Positions 1-6,755 of a stretch of DNA of 10,612 nucleotides are shown piece after piece; positions within the stretch are counted from its first letter, which is position 1, and every line of letters begins with the position of its first letter. The notes beneath the pieces are model-generated. The model saw nothing but the letters and a program-made list of their open reading frames with translations. It was not told the origin of the DNA and did not search any database. The position numbers and the translations under genes are program-made. The stretch covers positions 1-10,612 of the forward strand of contig JAFAEZ010000125.1 in assembly GCA_023423775.1 (NCBI GenBank), given 5' to 3'. This stretch comes from Pseudomonadota bacterium. Its GTDB lineage: Bacteria; Pseudomonadota; Alphaproteobacteria; Sphingomonadales; Sphingomonadaceae.

Positions 1-24
1 AGTCCTGATCGCGCCGATCCGGCA

Positions 25-52
25 TTTCACGCGCCGGCCGAGATGCTATAAC
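25..52 (+). promoter_or_regulatory. Possible sigma70-type promoter for the VWA gene
   Basis: TTTCAC at 25-30 and TATAAC at 47-52 are separated by 16 bases and resemble -35 and -10 boxes. The ATG at 84 lies about 31 bases past the -10 box, with GGAG at 72-75 as a reasonable ribosome binding site. This is pattern reading only. CoxE-type VWA genes often follow a MoxR-type AAA+ ATPase gene in one operon. That gene would lie outside the window, so transcription could also enter from upstream. Confidence 0.3.
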
Positions 53-83
53 GGCCCAATCGTCCGCCGCCGGAGCCCCGCGC

Positions 84-368
84 ATGTTCGTGACCTTCTT
101 CCATGAGCTCAAGGCCGCCAAGGTGCCCGTCACCTTGAAGGAATACCTGACGCTCATGGAGGCGCTGCAGGCCGACCTCGCCGACCAGCGCGTCGAGCAT
201 TTCTACTATCTCTCGCGCGCCGCACTCGTGAAGGACGAACGCCACCTCGACAAGTTCGACCAGGTCTTCGGCCACGTCTTCAAGGGCCTCGAGCTGATGA
301 GCGACGCGGCGGAAGCGAACATCCCCGAGGAATGGCTGCGCGCGATCTCGAGCCTCTATCTCTCCTAG
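84..368 (+). CDS. N-terminal fragment of the VWA protein (94 aa)
   Basis: This is the only part of the VWA gene reached by normal initiation at ATG 84 if the amber codons stop translation. It encodes the N-terminal helical part (MFVTFFHELKAAKVPVTLKE at the start), which precedes the VWA fold in CoxE-like proteins. It contains no metal-binding site, so alone it would not be expected to have the activity of the full protein. The codon choice is GC-rich, like the neighbouring genes. A functional small protein is unlikely. I list it because it is what would be translated. Confidence 0.45.
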   Translation: MFVTFFHELKAAKVPVTLKEYLTLMEALQADLADQRVEHFYYLSRAALVKDERHLDKFDQVFGHVFKGLELMSDAAEANIPEEWLRAISSLYLS

Positions 369-413
369 TAGGAGAAGAAGAAGATCGAGGCGCTCGGCGG
401 CTGGGAAAAGATC

Positions 414-1265
414 ATGGAGGAGCTGAAGAAGCGACTCGCCGAGCAGAAAGGCCGCCACCAGGGCGGCAGCAAGTGGATCGGCACCGGCGGCACGTCGCCC
501 TACGGTGCGGAGGGCTACAACCCGGCCGGCGTGCGCATCGGCCAGAAGGAGAACCGCAACTTCCGCGCGCTCAAGGTTTGGGACAAGCGCGAGTTCAAGG
601 ATCTCGACGACAAGGTCGAACTCGGCACGCGCAACATCAAGGTCGCGCTCCGCCGCCTGCGCCGCTTCGCCCGCGAGGGCGCGGCCGACGAGCTCGATCT
701 CGACGCGACGATCGACGGCACCGCGCGCCAGGGCTGGCTCGACATCCGCATGCGACCCGAGCGTCACAATGCGGTGAAGCTTCTGCTCTTCCTCGATGTG
801 GGCGGCTCGATGGACCCGCATATCAAGGTCTGTGAAGAACTATTCTCGGCCGCGACCGGCGAATTCAAGAACCTCGAATTCTTCTACTTCCACAATTGTC
901 TCTATGAAGGAGTATGGAAGGACAATCGCCGCCGCTTCACCGAGCGCACGCCGACCTGGGACGTGCTCCACAAATATGGCCACGACTACAAGCTGGTCTT
1001 CGTCGGCGACGCCTCGATGTCGCCCTATGAGATCAACATGCCCGGCGGCTCGGTCGAGCATTATAACGAGGAAGCCGGCTCGGTGTGGATGCAGCGGATC
1101 GTGAACACCTATCCGAGTGCGGTCTGGCTCAATCCGACGGCGGAGCAGTATTGGGGCTACACCCAGTCGATCGGCATGATCCGGGCCTTGATGCAGGACC
1201 GCATGTATCCGCTGACGCTGGAGGGCCTCGACGACGCAATGCGCACGCTGAGCCGCAAGAGCTGA
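414..1265 (+). CDS. C-terminal VWA domain fragment (283 aa), possible restart product
   Basis: From ATG 414 this open frame holds the conserved HQGGSKWIGTGG segment, the linker, and the whole VWA domain with DVGGSMD (residue 128 of this fragment) and DASMSPYEI. It is what a gene caller would probably report. The site ahead of ATG 414 (GGGAAAAG) is a weak ribosome binding site. A stronger AGGAG at 370-374 has no ATG, GTG or TTG at a suitable distance. Reinitiation after the TAG pair is therefore possible but not obvious. A VWA domain without its N-terminal helical part may have lost its partner-ATPase contact; this is inference. Confidence 0.55.
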   Translation: MEELKKRLAEQKGRHQGGSKWIGTGGTSPYGAEGYNPAGVRIGQKENRNFRALKVWDKREFKDLDDKVELGTRNIKVALRRLRRFAREGAADELDLDATIDGTARQGWLDIRMRPERHNAVKLLLFLDVGGSMDPHIKVCEELFSAATGEFKNLEFFYFHNCLYEGVWKDNRRRFTERTPTWDVLHKYGHDYKLVFVGDASMSPYEINMPGGSVEHYNEEAGSVWMQRIVNTYPSAVWLNPTAEQYWGYTQSIGMIRALMQDRMYPLTLEGLDDAMRTLSRKS

Positions 1266-1288
1266 AGCCGAAGGCCTGGATCAGACCC

Positions 1289-1675
1289 GTGTCCGACGTT
1301 GACGAACTCCTGCCCGACGACCGCAACAACGCCGAGAAGCGGCGTGCACCGCGGGAAAGCGTGTTCCTGTCGGCGGTCGTCACTGCATTCGGTTCGGGGG
1401 TCAGCAAGCACCGGGTTCGGAACATCTCGACGAGTGGCGTCTGCGTCGATCAGGCGGATGGTCTGAAGGTCGGTCAGACGGTGGCGATCGCCCTCGGCAT
1501 CCTCGGCGATGTGGGCGCGTCCGTGATGTGGATCAACAATGGCCTCGCCGGCCTCCGCTTCGCCCAGCCGATCGAGCTCACCGCGGCCAAGACCCGGCCC
1601 AAACCTGCCCATGTCGAGCAGGGTTGGGGCGCAGAACCCTGGCGTAGGGCCGTGCCACCGCCGCCGCGACGATAA
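1289..1675 (+). CDS. PilZ domain protein
   Basis: This 128-residue protein is essentially a single PilZ domain, the usual bacterial receptor for cyclic di-GMP. Both parts of the ligand motif are visible: R18-RAP-R22 (RxxxR) and N45-I-S47-T-S-G50 (N/DxSxxG), followed by a beta-rich stretch ending in AGLRFAQPIEL, typical of the domain end. There is no output domain, signal peptide or membrane segment, so it probably acts as a small soluble effector or adaptor; its partner is unknown. I chose the GTG at 1289 because frame sequence further upstream lies inside the VWA gene, and the protein from here begins like related PilZ proteins (acidic DELLPDDR, then the RR motif). The ribosome site is poor (GAAGG at 1270-1274, 14 bases away). 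The gene lies 23 bases after the VWA stop and may be co-transcribed with it. The C-terminus is proline- and arginine-rich and probably disordered. Confidence 0.8.
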   Translation: MSDVDELLPDDRNNAEKRRAPRESVFLSAVVTAFGSGVSKHRVRNISTSGVCVDQADGLKVGQTVAIALGILGDVGASVMWINNGLAGLRFAQPIELTAAKTRPKPAHVEQGWGAEPWRRAVPPPPRR

Positions 1676-1684
1676 GGTCGCCGC

Positions 1685-2881
1685 TCAGTAGAGCAGATAG
1701 GGCCGCCGTTCCTCGGCCCAGGCTTGTTCGTCGGGCACGGTCAGCGCATCGAGATCGGCCGCCGTCGCAGACGCGTCGTCCACCCATTCCCGGAGCAGCG
1801 GCGAGCCGTTGATCACGTCGATGGGCAGCTTCCCGAACTCATATTCGTAGGGGAAGTCGCGCCACAATTCGTAATCGGGGTAGAGCCGGCGAATCGCCTT
1901 GAAGGCGAGCGCCTGCAGCCGCCAGGGCTTGAAGGCCTCATGGTCGTAGAAGGCCCCTTCGGGGTGGATGTGGACGCCGCGGCAGAGCTGGCCGACATGC
2001 TTGTGGAAGGTCGGCTCGAACGAGATTTCGCGAAGCGCGCAGCCCGCCAGCCAGTGTGGCGCGAAGGCGCGCATCTCAGCGATGACGGCGCGGGCGTCGA
2101 TGTCGGGCGCGCCGAACAGTTCCAGCGGCCGGGTCGTCCCCCTGCCCTCCGACAGCGTCGCGCCCTCGAGCATGACCGTGCCGGCATAGGAGCGCGCCAT
2201 CGACAGATTGGGAGCGTTGGGGCTGGGATTGATCCAGATCCGCTCGGTCGGCCAGCCGAAGCCGGGAGCCGCGTCCGGCGCATAGCCCTCCATCTCGATG
2301 ACGCGATAATCGACGTCGAGCTTGAAATGATCGATGAACCACAGGCCCAACTCGCCAAGCGTCATGCCGTGGCGCATCGGCATCGGCCCGGCGCCGACGA
2401 AGCTCTCCCAGCTCGGACGGAGCGTCAGGCCCTCGATCGGGCGACCGGCGGGATTGGGGCGGTCGAGCACCCAGACAGTCTTGCCATGCTCGGCGGCGGC
2501 CTCAAGCACGTAGAGCAAAGTCGTGATGAAGGTGTAGATGCGGCAGCCCAGATCCTGCAGGTCGACGAGCATCACGTCGAACGTGCCCATCGACTGGCCG
2601 GTCGGCCGCCGCACCTCGCCGTAGAGGCTGAAGACCGGAATGCCGTGCGCCGGATCGTTATAGTCGGGCGACTCGACCATATTGTCCTGCTTGTCGCCGC
2701 GCAGGCCGTGCTGCGGACCGAACGCCGCCGTGACGTTGACCCCGGCCGCCACCAGGGCGTCCAGCGAATGGGTGAGGTCCGCCGTCACCGAGGCAGGATG
2801 GGCGAGAAGCGCGACGCGGCGGCCTTCCAGAGGCGCGCGCAGAGCGGGATCGGCGAGGAGTCGGTCGAGGCCTGTTTTCAT
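1685..2881 (-). CDS. namZ: NamZ-type exo-beta-N-acetylmuramidase homologue (DUF1343)
   Basis: This 398-residue protein matches the DUF1343/YbbC family, whose characterised members (NamZ, glycoside hydrolase family 171) remove terminal MurNAc from peptidoglycan fragments. Recognisable blocks, in order, are AAFGPQHGLRGD (53-63), VDLQDLGCRIYTF (107-118), WVLDRPNPAG (137-146), HGMTLGEL (171-178), WINPSPNAPN (216-225), LEGATLSEGRGTTRPLE (238-254), and a C-terminal RDFPYEYE/INGS region. I prefer the ATG at 2881, which gives MKTGLDRLLADPAL, over an upstream start at 2914 that would overlap the preceding gene by 29 bases. From 2881 the gene starts 4 bases after the DOMON-like gene's TAG, suggesting translational coupling. 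Neither start gives a signal peptide, so the protein is predicted to be cytoplasmic, unlike secreted Gram-positive NamZ. That fits turnover of imported muropeptides, but the substrate is inferred from the family only. Its 3' end faces the PilZ gene with 9 bases between the stops. Confidence 0.85.
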   Translation of the reverse strand: MKTGLDRLLADPALRAPLEGRRVALLAHPASVTADLTHSLDALVAAGVNVTAAFGPQHGLRGDKQDNMVESPDYNDPAHGIPVFSLYGEVRRPTGQSMGTFDVMLVDLQDLGCRIYTFITTLLYVLEAAAEHGKTVWVLDRPNPAGRPIEGLTLRPSWESFVGAGPMPMRHGMTLGELGLWFIDHFKLDVDYRVIEMEGYAPDAAPGFGWPTERIWINPSPNAPNLSMARSYAGTVMLEGATLSEGRGTTRPLELFGAPDIDARAVIAEMRAFAPHWLAGCALREISFEPTFHKHVGQLCRGVHIHPEGAFYDHEAFKPWRLQALAFKAIRRLYPDYELWRDFPYEYEFGKLPIDVINGSPLLREWVDDASATAADLDALTVPDEQAWAEERRPYLLY

Positions 2882-2885
2882 GGGT

Positions 2886-3419
2886 CTAGCTTGCTGGCGG
2901 GAGTGTGAGGGCAAAGCAATCCCCGTTGTGGAAATCGGGGTCGCCGGGCGGATGGGCGAGCGCCCAATAGGACTTACGGCCGGACTTTTCCTCGATCACC
3001 GCGGACAACCCCATTCGACAGCTGATCGACGGGACATCCGAGAGATCGACGTCCACCTCGATCAAGTAGCCGGATTGCCCGTCGCCGCGTTCGATATGGG
3101 GATCGATGCTGAGCGCGGCGTTGCGCATACCCTCGCGATGGCGATCGAAGCGATACGCAGCCCATTGGGTGGAAGGCGAGAAGTTGAACTCCCAATAACC
3201 GTCCGAATCCGCTGGCTTCAGAAAAAGCTCGAAGCAGGTTGTTTGCCAGAGATCATCGGCTCTCTCGGGTTGCACCCAGTCCGGGATCAGCAAAGCCTCG
3301 GCACCATCCACCACGAATGTGAGCAACAGGTCGTCTGCGGTGACGATGGTCTCAACAGAGACGGCCCGCACTTGGTCTGGCGGCGTGGAAGGGTGCGGAA
3401 TCAACCGGTGCGTTTGCAA
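2886..3419 (-). CDS. DOMON-like domain protein
   Basis: This 177-residue protein has the pattern of the DOMON-like ligand-binding beta-sandwich family. It shows a central block around LWQTTCFELFLKP, YWEFNFSPSTQWAAYRFD, and a C-terminal block SYWALAHPPGDPDFHNGDCF. DOMON-type domains bind sugars or haem. No ligand is established for this subgroup as far as I know. There is no signal peptide or membrane segment. The start is TTG at 3417-3419 on the minus strand. It is strongly supported by an AGGAG six bases upstream, and no in-frame ATG gives a full domain. It is the first gene of a two-gene unit with the NamZ homologue (stop TAG, 4 bases, ATG). This makes a cell-wall sugar ligand a reasonable guess. 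It diverges from tyrS with only 31 bases between start codons. Confidence 0.8.
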   Translation of the reverse strand: MQTHRLIPHPSTPPDQVRAVSVETIVTADDLLLTFVVDGAEALLIPDWVQPERADDLWQTTCFELFLKPADSDGYWEFNFSPSTQWAAYRFDRHREGMRNAALSIDPHIERGDGQSGYLIEVDVDLSDVPSISCRMGLSAVIEEKSGRKSYWALAHPPGDPDFHNGDCFALTLPPAS

Positions 3420-3431
3420 GGCGTTCTCCTC
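3419..3431 (-). promoter_or_regulatory. Strong ribosome binding site that fixes a TTG start
   Basis: Read on the minus strand, GAGGAG is followed by AACGCC and then TTG. The spacing is 6 bases, near ideal, so the rare TTG start of the DOMON-like gene is credible. An ATG just upstream of this site opens only a ten-codon frame (MRRTPCKRTG) in another phase. Confidence 0.6.
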
Positions 3432-3437
3432 ATGCTA

Positions 3438-3450
3438 GGCGCACGGCGCC
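3438..3450 (+). repeat. Small inverted repeat abutting the tyrS start codon
   Basis: GGCGC-ACG-GCGCC forms a 5-bp all-GC stem with a 3-base loop and ends at the base before the tyrS ATG. In the mRNA it could hide the start region. A clear Shine-Dalgarno sequence is absent here. It may be chance in GC-rich DNA. Confidence 0.35.
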
Positions 3451-4680
3451 ATGACCGAATACAAATCCGATCTCCTCCGCCTGCTCGACGAACGCGGCTA
3501 TATCCACCAGATCACCGACCCGGAAGGCCTCGATGCCCTGGCGGCGAAGCAGGTCGTGCCGGGCTATATCGGCTTCGATCCGACCGCGCCCTCGCTTCAC
3601 GTCGGCAGCCTGGTGCAGATCATGATACTCCGGAGGCTCCAGCAGGCCGGCCATAAGCCGATCGTGCTGATGGGCGGCGGCACCGGCAAGATCGGCGACC
3701 CGAGCTTCAAGGACGAAGCGCGCAAGCTCCTGACCGACGACGTCATTCAGGCCAACGTCGCCTCGATCAAGCGCGTGTTCGAGCGCTTCCTGACCTTCGG
3801 CGACGGCCCGACCGACGCCATCATGGTCGACAATGCCGAGTGGCTCGACGCGCTCGAATATATCCCGTTCCTGCGCGACATCGGCCAGCATTTCTCGGTG
3901 AACCGCATGCTGAGCTTCGACAGCGTCAAGCTCCGGCTCGACCGGGAGCAGTCTTTGTCCTTCCTCGAATTCAACTACATGATCCTGCAGGCCTACGACT
4001 TCCTCGAGCTGTCGCGCCGCGCGGCGTGCCGGCTGCAGATGGGCGGCTCGGACCAGTGGGGCAATATCGTCAACGGCGTCGAGCTGGCGCGGCGCGTCGA
4101 TTCGACCCAGGTCTACGGCATCACCACGCCGCTCATCACGACCGCGGACGGCGGCAAGATGGGCAAGACAATGTCGGGCGCAGTATGGCTGAACGCTGAC
4201 GCGCTAGCCCCCTATGATTACTGGCAGTTCTGGCGGAATACCCAGGATGCCGATGTCGGCCGCTTCATGCGCCTCTTCACCGATTTGCCGCTGGACGAGA
4301 TCGCGCGGCTCGAGGCGCTGCCGGGCAGCGAGATCAACGACGCCAAGAAGGTGCTGGCCGACGAGGCGACGGCGATGGCGCACGGCCGCGCCGCCGCCGT
4401 GGAAGCGGCCGAGACGGCGCGCCGCACGTTCGAGGAAGGCGCCGCCGGCGGGGCATTGCCGACGCTGACGGTCACCGGCGAAGGGCTCGGCATCGTCCAG
4501 GCTCTGACCGCGATCGGCTTCGCCGCTTCCAACGGCGAAGCGCGCCGCAAGATCGCCGAAGGCGCGGTGCGGCTGAACGGCGTGGTGATCGGCGATCCGG
4601 CCTTCACAATCACGCTGGAGAGCGACGAGCCGCTCAAGCTCAGCCTCGGCAAGAAGAAGCACGGCGTCCTGACGCGCTAG
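3451..4680 (+). CDS. tyrS: Tyrosine--tRNA ligase (TyrRS)
   Basis: This cytoplasmic enzyme charges tRNA-Tyr with tyrosine, using ATP through a tyrosyl-adenylate. The 409-residue protein has the class I Rossmann catalytic core. The HIGH-type signature HVGS is at residues 50-53, after GYIGFDPTAPSL, and GGGTGKIGDPS follows at about 74-84. The KMSKS-type loop is KMGKT at 236-240. The C-terminus (about 345-409) is an S4-type RNA-binding domain (NGEARRKIAEGAVRLNG). Length and motifs are those of the common bacterial TyrS, and no part is missing. The ATG at 3451 gives the expected N-terminus (MTEYKSDLLRLLDERGYIHQ), although the upstream ribosome site is weak and a small hairpin precedes it. The gene is transcribed away from the DOMON-like gene. 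No T-box leader or other long regulatory leader fits, because only 31 bases separate the two start codons. Its TAG stop overlaps the stop of recG. Confidence 0.96.
   Translation: MTEYKSDLLRLLDERGYIHQITDPEGLDALAAKQVVPGYIGFDPTAPSLHVGSLVQIMILRRLQQAGHKPIVLMGGGTGKIGDPSFKDEARKLLTDDVIQANVASIKRVFERFLTFGDGPTDAIMVDNAEWLDALEYIPFLRDIGQHFSVNRMLSFDSVKLRLDREQSLSFLEFNYMILQAYDFLELSRRAACRLQMGGSDQWGNIVNGVELARRVDSTQVYGITTPLITTADGGKMGKTMSGAVWLNADALAPYDYWQFWRNTQDADVGRFMRLFTDLPLDEIARLEALPGSEINDAKKVLADEATAMAHGRAAAVEAAETARRTFEEGAAGGALPTLTVTGEGLGIVQALTAIGFAASNGEARRKIAEGAVRLNGVVIGDPAFTITLESDEPLKLSLGKKKHGVLTR
4677..4680. other. Interlocked stop codons of tyrS and recG (CTAG)
   Basis: Bases 4678-4680 read TAG for tyrS, and bases 4677-4679 read TAG on the other strand for recG. 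One palindromic CTAG therefore ends both convergent genes. No intergenic terminator is possible here. Any terminator must lie inside the opposite coding region, or termination must be Rho-dependent. Confidence 0.9.
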
Positions 4681-6734
4681 CCGGAGCGCAGCAGGCCCAC
4701 CGCCGCGTCGCGGTCGAACAGATAGAGCAAGGTCCGCGCCGCCTGGCCGCGCGGGCCTTCGAGGCCGCCGTCGCGGTCGACCAGCAGCCGCGCGTCGTCG
4801 GTGGCGGACTGGATCAGTTCCTGGATCTGCTCGGGGCTTGCGAGCCGGAACTGTGCCTCGCCCGACTGGCGCGTGCCGAGAATTTCGCCGGCGCCGCGCA
4901 GCCGCAGATCCTCCTCGGCGATGCGGAAGCCGTCGTTCGTCTCGCGCATCAAGGCGAGCCGCGCCCGCGCCGTTTCCGACAGAGCGTTGCCGCGCAGCAG
5001 CAGGCACACCGATTTCTGGTCGCCGCGCCCGACCCGGCCGCGCAGCTGGTGGAGCTGGGCGAGGCCGAAGCGCTCCGCCCCCTCGATGATCATCAGGGTC
5101 GAATTGGGCACGTCGACGCCGACCTCGATCACGGTGGTCGCCACCAGCACCGACAGCGCGCCGCGCGCGAACGCCTCCATCACCGCGTCCTTCTCCGGCC
5201 CCTTCATGCGGCCGTGGACCAGCCCGACCTTGTCGCCGAAGCGCTGCCGCAGCAGAGCCGCCCGATCCTCGGCCGCAGCCTGGTCCGACGCCTCGCTCTC
5301 CTCGACCAGAGGGCAGACCCAATAAGCTTGGCCACCTTTGTCCATGTGCCGGCCGAGCGCGTCGATCACCTCCGGCAGGCGCTCGGCGCTCAGCACCCGC
5401 GTCTCGATCGGCTGGCGCCCCGGCGGCATTTCGTCGAGCCGGCTGACCTCCATCTCGCCATAATGGGTCAGCGTCAGCGTGCGCGGGATCGGAGTCGCGG
5501 TCATCACCAGCAGGTGCGGCGGCGTCTCGGCTTTTTCGGCGAGCATCATGCGCTGGGCGACGCCGAAGCGGTGCTGCTCGTCGACCACGGCCAGGCCGAG
5601 ATTGCGATAGGCGACATGCTGCTGGAAGATGGCGTGCGTGCCGACCAGGATGTGGATCGAACCGTCGGCGAGGCCCATCAGCGTCGCCTCCCGCGCCTTG
5701 CCCTTCTCGCGCCCGGTCAGGATCGCGACGTTGACCGGCAGGCCGGCGAGCTGGCGGCGCAACGTCTCGAAATGCTGGCGCGCCAATATCTCGGTCGGCG
5801 CCAGCAACGCCCCTTGGGCGCCGGCCTCGACCGCGATCAGCAAGGCCTTCAGGGCGACCAAAGTCTTGCCCGAGCCGACGTCGCCCTGGAGCAGGCGCAG
5901 CATCGGCACCTGCTGCTGCAGGTCGCCCTCGATCTCGTCGATCGCCCGGTGCTGGGCGCCGGTCGGCGCGTAGGGCAGATTGAGCTGGGCCCGCAGCCGC
6001 CCGGCGCCGCGCAGCGGCACCCCGCGGCGCCGGCGCGACGATGCCCGCACCAGCATCAAGGCGAGCTGGTTGGCGAAGATCTCGTCATAAGCGAGTCGTT
6101 CGCGTGCCGCGTCCGCCTCCGGATCACGATGCGCCTTGTGGAGCGAGGTCTGCCAACCCTGCCACCCCTTGCCCGCGGCAAGGCTCGGCTCGATCCATTC
6201 GGGCAGGTCGGGCATGCGGCCGAGCGCCTGCGCGGCCAGCTGACCCATCCGGTTGTTGGTGAGGCCTTCCGAGAGCGGATAGACCGGCTCGCGCTCCGGC
6301 AACGCGTCGCCCTCGTCGGGCGGGAGCACATAGTCCGGATGGACGATCTGCAGCTCCTGGCCGTACATCTCCATCCGGCCCGAGACGAGCTTCGGCTCGC
6401 CGAGCGGGAGCTGCTTGCGCGCCCAGCCGGGGTTGCGGAAGTAAGTTACGGTGAGCGCGTTGCCGGCGCGATCCTGCGCGATCACTCGAAAAGGCCCGGT
6501 CGCGCGCCCCTGGCGATAGTCGGTTGGCGTGACGACCACGCTCACCACGCGCCCCGCATCGGCCTCGTCGAGCAGGTCGACGCGCTTGCGATCGATCCAG
6601 CTCACCGGAAGATGGAACAGGATGTCGACAACGCGCTCCAGCCCCAGCCGCTTGAGCGGCTTGGCGAGGCCCGGGCCGATGCCTTTCAGCACCTCCACTT
6701 CGGCGAAGAGCGGATTGAGAATATCGGGGCGCAT
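4677..6734 (-). CDS. recG: ATP-dependent DNA helicase RecG
   Basis: RecG is a monomeric superfamily 2 double-strand DNA translocase that reverses stalled forks and migrates branched junctions in recombination and repair. The 685-residue protein has the usual length. The N-terminal wedge region begins with a helix-hairpin-like VLKGIGPGLAKPLKRLGL (about 15-32), followed by an OB-fold-like domain that contacts the junction. The helicase part shows Walker A GDVGSGKT (284-291), DEQH (385-388), TATPIPRT, and motif VI QLRGRVGRG (563-571). A TRG-type region, DLRLRGAGEILGTRQSG, follows. All catalytic motifs are intact. The ATG at 6734 gives the normal start MRPDILNPLFAEVEVLKG. The upstream ribosome site is weak. 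The gene diverges from sdhE-mfd and ends tail to tail with tyrS, sharing CTAG. The recG/sdhE/mfd neighbourhood is, to my knowledge, common in related Alphaproteobacteria. Confidence 0.96.
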   Translation of the reverse strand: MRPDILNPLFAEVEVLKGIGPGLAKPLKRLGLERVVDILFHLPVSWIDRKRVDLLDEADAGRVVSVVVTPTDYRQGRATGPFRVIAQDRAGNALTVTYFRNPGWARKQLPLGEPKLVSGRMEMYGQELQIVHPDYVLPPDEGDALPEREPVYPLSEGLTNNRMGQLAAQALGRMPDLPEWIEPSLAAGKGWQGWQTSLHKAHRDPEADAARERLAYDEIFANQLALMLVRASSRRRRGVPLRGAGRLRAQLNLPYAPTGAQHRAIDEIEGDLQQQVPMLRLLQGDVGSGKTLVALKALLIAVEAGAQGALLAPTEILARQHFETLRRQLAGLPVNVAILTGREKGKAREATLMGLADGSIHILVGTHAIFQQHVAYRNLGLAVVDEQHRFGVAQRMMLAEKAETPPHLLVMTATPIPRTLTLTHYGEMEVSRLDEMPPGRQPIETRVLSAERLPEVIDALGRHMDKGGQAYWVCPLVEESEASDQAAAEDRAALLRQRFGDKVGLVHGRMKGPEKDAVMEAFARGALSVLVATTVIEVGVDVPNSTLMIIEGAERFGLAQLHQLRGRVGRGDQKSVCLLLRGNALSETARARLALMRETNDGFRIAEEDLRLRGAGEILGTRQSGEAQFRLASPEQIQELIQSATDDARLLVDRDGGLEGPRGQAARTLLYLFDRDAAVGLLRSG

Positions 6735-6755
6735 AACTAGATGGGCACTTCGTAA

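Larger units (their letters stand above)
84..1265 (+). pseudogene. CoxE-like VWA domain protein, interrupted by tandem TAG codons
   Basis: Read through its two stops, this is one 393-codon frame with the layout of CoxE-type VWA proteins, which usually act with a MoxR AAA+ ATPase as a chaperone or metal-insertion pair. Codons 95 and 96 (366-371) are both TAG. The frame then continues without a shift as EKKKIEALGGWEKIMEELKK. The junction reads LYLS-stop-stop-EKKKIEALGG, where intact relatives, as I recall them, carry a short acidic stretch, so GAG GAG to TAG TAG is the simplest explanation. The VWA metal site appears at residues 238-242 as DVGGS, a variant of DxSxS common in this family, with a second conserved DASMS at 309-313. 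No other lesion is visible, which fits a very recent mutation, a sequence error, or suppression. TAG ends at least three other genes here, so general amber recoding is unlikely. The start at 84 has GGAG eight bases upstream. Confidence 0.75.

Noticed and set aside
366..371. Selenocysteine or pyrrolysine insertion at the tandem stops
   Set aside because: Selenocysteine uses TGA, not TAG. Pyrrolysine is not expected in this lineage, and two adjacent insertions in an acidic stretch would make no structural sense.
1085..1288. Upstream extension of the PilZ frame into the VWA gene
   Set aside because: The frame is open there by chance. The residues do not resemble PilZ proteins, and the region is coding in the VWA frame.
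1666..1681. GCGAC-gataag-GTCGC inverted repeat between the PilZ and NamZ stops, as a terminator
   Set aside because: The stem is only 5 bp and no T-run follows on either strand, so intrinsic termination is not supported.
1724..2908. Plus-strand open frame (394 codons) opposite the NamZ homologue
   Set aside because: The minus frame carries the DUF1343 motifs. The plus frame is a compositional shadow.
4204..5322. Minus-strand open frame (372 codons) over the tyrS and recG ends
   Set aside because: It crosses two real genes and contains Gly/Arg/Ala-rich sequence only.
5049..6740. Plus-strand open frame (563 codons) opposite recG
   Set aside because: RecG motifs on the minus strand are complete. 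This frame gives R/Q/H/L-rich sequence without recognisable domains.
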